This document shows positions 4,977 to 9,343 of a stretch of 9,343 bases of DNA, piece after piece (within the stretch, counting starts at the first letter, position 1; the number at the start of each line of letters is the position of its first letter). The position numbers and the translations under genes are program-made. The DNA lies in assembly GCA_051744605.1 (NCBI GenBank), contig JBNJDE010000087.1, positions 1 to 9,343 of the forward strand, written 5' to 3'. Below the pieces are notes generated by a model that ran no database searches, was not told where the DNA came from, and saw nothing but the letters and a program-made list of their open reading frames with translations. The stretch comes from Halanaeroarchaeum sp051744605. Its GTDB lineage: Archaea; Halobacteriota; Halobacteria; Halobacteriales; Halobacteriaceae.

Positions 4977-6101
4977 TCATTCCACGTCCTCGACGAACGG
5001 GTGCCCGTCGAGGACCGACCGGTAGCGTCGGCCAGCAGGTGTATCGCTCCGTATGGCTCGACCGATGGGTTCGGGGACCCACTCGTTCGAGACGGCGTCC
5101 GTCGGGAGGAACCGTTCGTAGACGGGCAGCCGTTCGCGCAAGGGGACGCCGGCAGTATCGGCGATGGCTCGCAGTTCGTCCACCGCCGGCCAGGCGTAGT
5201 CCGGATTGACGTGATCCGTCGTTACCGGGGAGACGCCGCCCAGGTCGTCGACTCCGGCGTCGACGAGGTCGCGAACCGGCGCGAGGTTCGGCGGCACCTG
5301 GACGGCGACCGCGTCTGGCAGCGCGGTCCGGGCCATGGCGACCGTCCGCCGGAGCGTGGCGAGGTCCGGCGAGCCACCGCGCCATCGCTCGTTGTCGGCG
5401 ACCGGCTGGACGATCACCTCCTGGACGTGACCGTAGCGTTCGTGCAGTTCGCGGATGGCGAGCAGGCTCTCCGCCCTGTCGCGGGCCGTCTCGCCGATGC
5501 CCACGAGGATGCCGGTCGTGAAGGGAACCGATAGCTCACCGGCCGTCCGGATCGTGGCGAGCCGCTGGCCAGGGGATTTCCCGCGGGGGCCGGCGTGGGC
5601 CTCGACGGACGCCGTCGTCTCGAGCATCACCCCCATGCTCGCCATCAGGTCGGCGACCGTTTCCATCTGGGCTGGCGTCTGATCGCCCGGATTCGCGTGT
5701 GGGAGCAGTCCCTCTTCCAGGGCGATGGCGGCCGCCTCGCGGAGATACTCGTGGATCGAATCGTGTCCCCACTCGGCTAGCTGGGCGTGGACCGCTTCGT
5801 ATCGGTCGTCGGGGTCGTCCCCGAACGTGAACAACGCTTCCGTACAGCCAGCCGCGGCCCCCCGTCGAGCCGTCTCCCGGATCTCGGCGGGGGCCATGAG
5901 GGAGGCCTCGCCAGGCGGGTCGTAGAAGGTGCAGTAGGTGCAGGTGTACCGGCAGGCGGTCGTCAACGGGAAGAAGGCGTTCTTCGCGTAGGTCAGTTCC
6001 GCCGGCGGGTCGACGTCCTCGCCGTCGACGGACAGCAGGCGCTCTATGGCATCGTCGGTGATGGACAGGTCGACGTCGTGTTCGGCAGCGCCCGGAATCA
6101 C
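4977..6101 (-). CDS. cofG: Fo synthase subunit CofG (radical SAM)
   Basis: This is a 374-residue radical SAM enzyme, the second half of Fo synthase; it acts on the CofH product to complete the 8-hydroxy-5-deazaflavin ring. The iron-sulfur motif is Cys50-x3-Cys54-x2-Cys57 (CRYTCTYCTFY), preceded by KNAFFPLTTA. Other family marks are FTFGDDPDDRYEAV, GLLPHANPGDQT, MLETTASVEAHAGPRGKSPGQR in two adjoining runs, TTGILVGIGETARDR and DDLGGVSPVTTDHVNP. The start is a GTG at 6101, giving the N-terminus (M)IPGAAEHDVDLSITD, which matches what I recall of haloarchaeal CofG; no in-frame ATG or GTG lies in the gap just upstream. It follows cofC by 72 bases on the same strand and ends 182 bases from the convergent YdjM-like gene. 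Confidence 0.95.
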   Translation of the reverse strand: MIPGAAEHDVDLSITDDAIERLLSVDGEDVDPPAELTYAKNAFFPLTTACRYTCTYCTFYDPPGEASLMAPAEIRETARRGAAAGCTEALFTFGDDPDDRYEAVHAQLAEWGHDSIHEYLREAAAIALEEGLLPHANPGDQTPAQMETVADLMASMGVMLETTASVEAHAGPRGKSPGQRLATIRTAGELSVPFTTGILVGIGETARDRAESLLAIRELHERYGHVQEVIVQPVADNERWRGGSPDLATLRRTVAMARTALPDAVAVQVPPNLAPVRDLVDAGVDDLGGVSPVTTDHVNPDYAWPAVDELRAIADTAGVPLRERLPVYERFLPTDAVSNEWVPEPIGRAIRSDTPAGRRYRSVLDGHPFVEDVE

Positions 6102-6116
6102 ACCGGGAGTTGTGAC

Positions 6117-6155
6117 CGCCTGCGCAAAGGCGTTGTGTCGCCGGCACGCCCGGCG
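6117..6155 (-). promoter_or_regulatory. Two tandem hairpins between cofC and cofG
   Basis: The 72-base gap holds two perfect inverted repeats. The first has arms CGCCGG (6139-6144) and CCGGCG (6150-6155) with a five-base loop; the second has arms CGCCT (6117-6121) and AGGCG (6128-6132) with a six-base loop. Neither is followed by a T-run, so they are not clear terminators. They may be a processing or mRNA-stability element that sets CofG level separately from CofC, as the GTG start also suggests. The function is inference. Confidence 0.35.
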
Positions 6156-6173
6156 GCGCTCTCACGACCTCGC

Positions 6174-6779
6174 TCAGCGCACCGCTCGCGGCTCTCCGCC
6201 ATCGATCTCGACGCGGAACCCCGCCTCCCGAAGCCACTGCGTCGCAGCGCCACCGCCGTGGACGAGCACCTCCAGTAGATCGGCCGGGTCGTCGACGTCC
6301 GTCGAGAGCCGGAACGAATCGAACTCGCGGACGGACGCGCCGGCCTCGCGGGCCTGGTGCAGGTGGTCGCTGAAGGACGCGCCGTGGTAGTCGACCCGGA
6401 ACGCGGGGTCACGGACGACGAGGGCGTTCGTGCCCGCCGCCCGCCCGGGTGCGACGACCACGTCACCGTCGGCGTCGAACAACCGTCGGAGCGTCGAGGG
6501 CGTGGCCAGCGCGAGGTCGGCCATCACCACGGCGAGTGGCGTTCCGGCGTCGATGGCGTCGTTCACGAGCGGTGTCAGTGGCCGTTCGTCGATGGTGATC
6601 GCCGCGTCGACGTCTATCGGCCCGGTGGTCAGGACCTCCGGCGTTCGGCCCGCGTCGCGCACTGCTGTGACGACGTCCCGGAGCATCGCCTCGGCGAATT
6701 CGCGTCGCTCCGGGCGGTCGAGGACGGGCGCGAGTCGCGATTTGGGTTCGTTCGCGTCGAACGGGATGACGACCCGCAT
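6174..6779 (-). CDS. cofC: 2-phospho-L-lactate (or PEP) guanylyltransferase CofC
   Basis: This is a 201-residue member of the CofC nucleotidyltransferase family. It transfers GMP from GTP to 2-phospho-L-lactate (or to phosphoenolpyruvate in some lineages), giving the activated side chain that CofD attaches to Fo. Visible marks are the N-terminal nucleotide-binding VIPFDANEPKSRLAP (4-18), the metal-binding region VVMADLALATP (84-94, Asp88), PGRAAGTNAL (111-120), YHGASFSDHL (131-140) and LSTDVDDPADL (158-168). Which acid is used cannot be read from the sequence. The ATG at 6779 lies 18 bases after the stop of the upstream membrane-protein gene, so the two are probably co-transcribed from cetZ1 onward. 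cofG follows on the same strand; cofD and cofE are not in the window. Confidence 0.93.
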   Translation of the reverse strand: MRVVIPFDANEPKSRLAPVLDRPERREFAEAMLRDVVTAVRDAGRTPEVLTTGPIDVDAAITIDERPLTPLVNDAIDAGTPLAVVMADLALATPSTLRRLFDADGDVVVAPGRAAGTNALVVRDPAFRVDYHGASFSDHLHQAREAGASVREFDSFRLSTDVDDPADLLEVLVHGGGAATQWLREAGFRVEIDGGEPRAVR

Positions 6780-6797
6780 GGGGAAGGGGACGGTGTC

Positions 6798-7580
6798 TCA
6801 GCCGAGTCGGTCGTAGGTTTCGCGTTGCTGGAGGTACCAGTAGATGCCCCCAGCCACGAGCACGAGCAGTACCACGACGCCACCGGCCATCAGCAGGAGG
6901 TCGGTCCGGTTTGCCGATTGTGCGGCGCTCTCGGACTGGTTCTGCGCCTGCGAGGCCAGATCTTCGGCATTCGCGAAGTTGCCGTTCTCGTACGCGGAGA
7001 TGGCGTTGTTCACGAGCGATTCGGCCTCTGCCGTGTCTGCGCCGGCCGCGTCGGCGTCGTCGATGGCGTCTCTCGCGTCGTCGATGGCCGTCCGCGCGGC
7101 CTGGCTGTCGGCCGTGTAGGGCCGGGCGGTGTACGTCGCGACCTCGCTACTCGAACCGCCTTCCTGGGCCTGGGCGAACGTCGCCAGCGTCAGTTGCTGT
7201 GGCGGGTCGTACTGCCACTCCGACCAGCTCGGGGGGGTGCCCTGGAGACGGACTTCGACGGACGAAACGTCGTCCTCCGACGCGATCTCGTGTTCGAACG
7301 AGGGGTTGTTGTACTGCTCTTGTTCGATCTTCGCGTCCGTCTGGTCGTAGGTCGTCACCGTCCAGGTCACGTCCGTCAGCTCCGTCTCGCCCGACAGTTG
7401 CCACCGGTCGTAATCGGTGTAGAGGTCGGAGACGGTGTACGTAACGTCCTGTTGTTCGCCGACCTCGACGGCCGACGGACTGGCCTCGTCGCTGACGGAG
7501 ACGGCGGCCGCGGGTGCGACCGAGACGACGAGGAGGGCGACCAGGACGAGTGCTGCGCTAGAAGAGCGGCTCCAGTTCAT
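6798..7580 (-). CDS. Signal-peptide, single-TM anchored protein of unknown function next to CetZ1
   Basis: This encodes a 260-residue protein I cannot assign to a characterised family. An N-terminal signal peptide spans about 1-26 (charged start MNWSRSSS, hydrophobic core, cleavage likely after APAAA). A beta-rich extracellular region follows (about 28-135), starting like an Ig-type domain (ASPSAVEVGEQQDVTYTV). A strongly acidic helical region covers about 156-225 and includes AISAYENGNFANAEDLASQA. One membrane helix lies at about 228-250, with a ten-residue cytoplasmic tail, QQRETYDRLG. Most of the protein would therefore face outside. The ATG at 7580 lies 23 bases inside the 3' end of cetZ1 in another frame; it is needed to encode the signal peptide, so the overlap is probably real. 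From memory, Haloferax volcanii has a gene of this type between cetZ1 and cofC. Confidence 0.85.
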   Translation of the reverse strand: MNWSRSSSAALVLVALLVVSVAPAAAVSVSDEASPSAVEVGEQQDVTYTVSDLYTDYDRWQLSGETELTDVTWTVTTYDQTDAKIEQEQYNNPSFEHEIASEDDVSSVEVRLQGTPPSWSEWQYDPPQQLTLATFAQAQEGGSSSEVATYTARPYTADSQAARTAIDDARDAIDDADAAGADTAEAESLVNNAISAYENGNFANAEDLASQAQNQSESAAQSANRTDLLLMAGGVVVLLVLVAGGIYWYLQQRETYDRLG

Positions 7581-8736
7581 CTTCGTCGTCTTCCACCAGC
7601 TCCTGGAGGTTTTCGTCGCTCTCTGCGCGGATCTCCTCGATGTTGTCCTGGGCTTCGATGGCCTTGCCCTGGAGCTCCTTGATGCGGGGGACGTTCGTCA
7701 CGCCCGAGAGCAGGACGACGGACGCGACCTTGCCCGAGTCCCGGACCGGGTAGTCGCCACCACGGACTTCCATGCTGCCGGTCTGCTCTTCGAGCCACTT
7801 CCGACCGCGTTCGATCCCTTTCCGGTTCAGATAGCTGGCCGGCCCAGCCACGACGAGCAGCGCGCGCTCCGCACCGTCGATCTCGCAGGGAAGGGTCAGT
7901 CGGCCCAGTGCGGCCTTCCGGACGAGGCTCGTGATGCGGTTGGTCGTACTCGCGGAGTCCTCGCCCGCCATGTCGTCGTTACTCCGGAATCGCGAGAGCA
8001 GGCCGCCGGAGTCCTGCTTCTGGACACTCTCCGAGGCGTAGCCCACCGTCGAGATGCCGCCCCCGGCGAGCGTATTGATGATCTCGGAGGAGTCGACGAC
8101 GCTCTCGGCGACGTCGCCGTTCCCGTCGACCTCGCCCGCGCCGAACAGAATGCCGAAGCGGGTGACGATCTCCTCGTTGATCTCGTCGTAGCCGCCGGAG
8201 ACGGATTCGCCCGACTTCCGCCAGGCGTCGTTGTCGAACACGAGGAGGTTGTCGACCTCGTGGACGAAGGTCTGGAACGAGCGGGCGGCGTTCAACGTGT
8301 AGATGCCGCCTTCGTCCTTGCCCGGCAGAACGCCGAGTCCGTAGACCGGTTCCGTGTATATTCGTTTCAGGTGCTTCGCGAGGACGGGCGCCCCACCGGA
8401 GCCCGTCCCGCCACCGAGGGCGGAGATGAGGAGGAACGCGTCCACCTCGTGGACCGGAATGTTGTCGATCGCCCCCTGGACCTCGTCGACGTCCTCCTCC
8501 GCGATCTCGGCGCCGAGTTCGTTGTCGGCGCCGACTCCGTGCCCCTTCACCCTGGATTGTCCGATGAGCACGCGGTTTTCCTCCGGCACGTGCTCCAGTC
8601 CCATGAGGTCGGCTTTAGCGGTGTTGACGGCGACGGCTGCTCGAACGATCCCCGATCCCGTCTGTTGATCGTACTCGAGGAACTTATCGAGCACCTTCCC
8701 GCCCGCCTGGCCGAACCCGATCATTGCGAGTTTCAT
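7558..8736 (-). CDS. cetZ1: Tubulin-superfamily cytoskeletal protein CetZ1
   Basis: This is a 392-residue GTP-binding protein of the archaeal CetZ group of the tubulin/FtsZ superfamily. CetZ1 controls cell shape, the rod transition and motility in Haloferax volcanii. The N-terminal strand and loop IGFGQAGGKVLDKF (6-19) and the tubulin signature GGGTGSGGAP (108-117) bind GTP. The T7-loop region reads ESVVDSSEIINTLAGGG (211-227); Glu218 corresponds, as I recall, to the residue changed in the CetZ1 E218A mutant of H. volcanii. A poorly conserved linker with SGGLLSRFRSNDDMAGEDSA (243-262) precedes the C-terminal domain, and the protein ends in an acidic tail, VEDDEDELEPLF. Long runs such as IYTEPVYGLGVLPGKDEGG favour CetZ1 over other paralogues. 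Its last 23 bases overlap the next gene of the probable operon. Confidence 0.95.
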   Translation of the reverse strand: MKLAMIGFGQAGGKVLDKFLEYDQQTGSGIVRAAVAVNTAKADLMGLEHVPEENRVLIGQSRVKGHGVGADNELGAEIAEEDVDEVQGAIDNIPVHEVDAFLLISALGGGTGSGGAPVLAKHLKRIYTEPVYGLGVLPGKDEGGIYTLNAARSFQTFVHEVDNLLVFDNDAWRKSGESVSGGYDEINEEIVTRFGILFGAGEVDGNGDVAESVVDSSEIINTLAGGGISTVGYASESVQKQDSGGLLSRFRSNDDMAGEDSASTTNRITSLVRKAALGRLTLPCEIDGAERALLVVAGPASYLNRKGIERGRKWLEEQTGSMEVRGGDYPVRDSGKVASVVLLSGVTNVPRIKELQGKAIEAQDNIEEIRAESDENLQELVEDDEDELEPLF

Positions 8737-8774
8737 GCTGCAGTCTGGCCTTACCGTGTGGAAAGAAGCAATTA

Positions 8775-8792
8775 GGCTATAAGCCTTTTGTT
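8775..8792 (-). promoter_or_regulatory. cetZ1 promoter (BRE and TATA)
   Basis: On the minus strand ACAAAAGG (8792-8785, overlapping the repeat) leads into CTTATAG, a good BRE-TATA pair for haloarchaea. The TATA core is part of the inverted repeat GGCT-ATA-AGCC (8775-8785). Its centre is about 44 bases before the ATG at 8736, so the mRNA should carry a leader of about 15-18 bases, unlike the leaderless genes in this window. Confidence 0.55.
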
Positions 8793-8803
8793 GAAGTGAT
8801 CCT

Positions 8804-8811
8804 GATATATC
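8804..8811. promoter_or_regulatory. Second TATA-like palindrome upstream of cetZ1
   Basis: GATATATC (8804-8811) is a perfect 8-bp palindrome 25 bases upstream of the main cetZ1 TATA element. It may be a second promoter giving a leader of about 45 bases, or a site for a regulator. Its symmetry leaves the direction open. Confidence 0.3.
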
Positions 8812-8892
8812 TGCCGACGAACCGGAAATTGCAGTCGACGGGCGGTCTCGCGTCAGACAGGGGTCGGACGAAACAACGGTGCTGTTGGGGGG

Positions 8893-8901
8893 TTTTATAT
8901 A
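8893..8901. promoter_or_regulatory. Strong TATA-like sequence between the SDR gene and cetZ1
   Basis: TTTTATATA (8893-8901) on the plus strand, reading TATATAAAA on the minus strand, follows a run of six G (8887-8892). Toward the left it could start a cetZ1 transcript with a leader of about 130 bases; toward the right it would give RNA antisense to the end of the SDR gene. No credible gene begins just downstream on the plus strand. Confidence 0.35.
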
Positions 8902-8905
8902 GGTA

Positions 8906-8929
8906 ACCGCGGGTGAACTCCCCGACGGT
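8906..8929 (-). terminator. Hairpin just after the NDUFA9-like gene
   Basis: On the minus strand, starting four bases after the stop codon, ACCG and CGGG pair with CCCG and CGGT (8929-8906) to form an eight-pair stem with one bulged base and a seven-base loop. No T-run follows, so it may be a 3'-end stability or processing element rather than a true terminator. Confidence 0.35.
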
Positions 8930-8932
8930 GTG

Positions 8933-9343
8933 TCACTCGAGACCGAGGTATGACCCGAGCGTGGTCAGCGATTCCGCCGCAACCCCGAACGCGTCGACGT
9001 CGTTGTGGTCGGTGACGTTGTCGATCCGCAGCGATCTGAACTGGTCCCTCCCGAAGGGGATCGCCGACAGCGAGTCGGCGAAGGTAAGGCCTACTCTGGC
9101 CATCGACATCGGGACGGAGAGCACCGACACCGATCGCCCCTCGGCCCGGTAGACGAGTTCGGTCACGTCCGCGAGCGAGAGCACCTCCGGGCCACCGATC
9201 TCGTAGATCTCGCCCCGGTGGCGCTCGTCTTCGACGGCGTCGGCCACTATCCCCACGAGGTCCTCGATGTAGATCGGCTGGAAACGGGTCTTGCCCCCAC
9301 CCGGCAGCGCCGTGACGTAGGGGGTCGTGAGCATCTTGGTGAA
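8933..9343 (-). CDS. NDUFA9-like NAD(P)-binding SDR protein, 3' part only
   Basis: The last 136 residues of a gene that starts beyond the right edge are present; the frame is open to base 9343 (FTKMLTTPYVTAL at the visible start), so the ATG at 9334 is internal. The sequence matches the C-terminal half of extended short-chain dehydrogenase-like proteins related to mitochondrial complex I subunit NDUFA9. Marks are LPGGGKTRFQPIYIEDL with the conserved substrate-side segment, IYEIGGPEVLSLADVTELV, and the tail with FGRDQFRSLRIDNV. The N-terminal Rossmann nucleotide-binding loop is outside the window. In haloarchaea these proteins are often annotated as NAD-dependent epimerase or complex I NDUFA9 family; the substrate is not known. 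cetZ1 lies 196 bases downstream on the same strand behind its own promoter. Confidence 0.85.
   Translation of the reverse strand, partial: FTKMLTTPYVTALPGGGKTRFQPIYIEDLVGIVADAVEDERHRGEIYEIGGPEVLSLADVTELVYRAEGRSVSVLSVPMSMARVGLTFADSLSAIPFGRDQFRSLRIDNVTDHNDVDAFGVAAESLTTLGSYLGLE

Noticed and set aside
6357..7682. Long plus-strand open frame (441 codons) antisense to cofC and the membrane protein
   Set aside because: It overlaps two well-supported genes and the cetZ1 end. It has no recognisable domain and is rich in valine, arginine and glycine, as expected of the antisense reading of haloarchaeal genes.
7435..8775. Long plus-strand open frame (446 codons) antisense to cetZ1
   Set aside because: CetZ1 is unmistakable on the other strand. 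Frames antisense to strongly biased haloarchaeal codons commonly stay open.
8913..9152. Plus-strand 79-codon frame downstream of the TTTTATATA element
   Set aside because: It lies antisense to the NDUFA9-like gene, its ATG precedes the expected transcription start of that TATA element, and the translated sequence has no family feature.

Overview
This window is chromosomal DNA from a halophilic archaeon (class Halobacteria). The evidence is the high G+C content, strongly acidic proteins, TATA elements about 27-28 bases upstream of start codons (leaderless transcription), genes for coenzyme F420 synthesis, and a CetZ-type tubulin homologue, which is typical of haloarchaea. I cannot assign a genus. 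The content is core metabolism and cell biology. I see no insertion sequence, phage gene, CRISPR array, tRNA or rRNA.

Left part (1-2711). A small DsrE-like protein (114-470, +) and a 38-residue haloarchaeal small protein (585-701, +) run rightward. They meet a leftward purine block: purC (1692-2711), purS (1370-1621) and purQ (702-1373). PurS and PurQ are two of the three parts of FGAM synthase, with PurL encoded elsewhere, and their genes overlap by four bases. PurC makes SAICAR later in the same pathway. The stop codons of the 38-residue gene and purQ abut with no base between them.

Middle (2712-4976). A 143-bp divergent region separates purC from cofH. It holds a TATA element for each side and a 40-bp nested inverted repeat. 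cofH (2855-4240, +) encodes one radical-SAM half of Fo synthase, and a YdjM-type membrane protein gene (4243-4794) follows two bases later. The convergent gap 4795-4976 contains a TATA-like element placed correctly for a ten-codon reading frame, followed by alternative hairpins.

Right part (4977-9343, all leftward). A probable operon runs cetZ1 (7558-8736), a signal-peptide/TM-anchored protein of unknown function (6798-7580), cofC (6174-6779) and cofG (4977-6101). cetZ1 encodes a tubulin-superfamily cytoskeletal protein controlling cell shape. The unknown gene starts inside the last 23 bases of cetZ1. CofG is the other half of Fo synthase and CofC activates the lactyl-type side chain of F420, so three F420 genes lie on both strands of this window (cofD and cofE are absent). 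The window ends in the 3' part of an NDUFA9-like SDR gene (8933-9343, incomplete).

The most interesting element is the CetZ1-overlapping membrane protein. It is a candidate partner of the archaeal tubulin, carried in the same transcription unit as deazaflavin cofactor genes. No gene-free stretch exceeds 300 bases.
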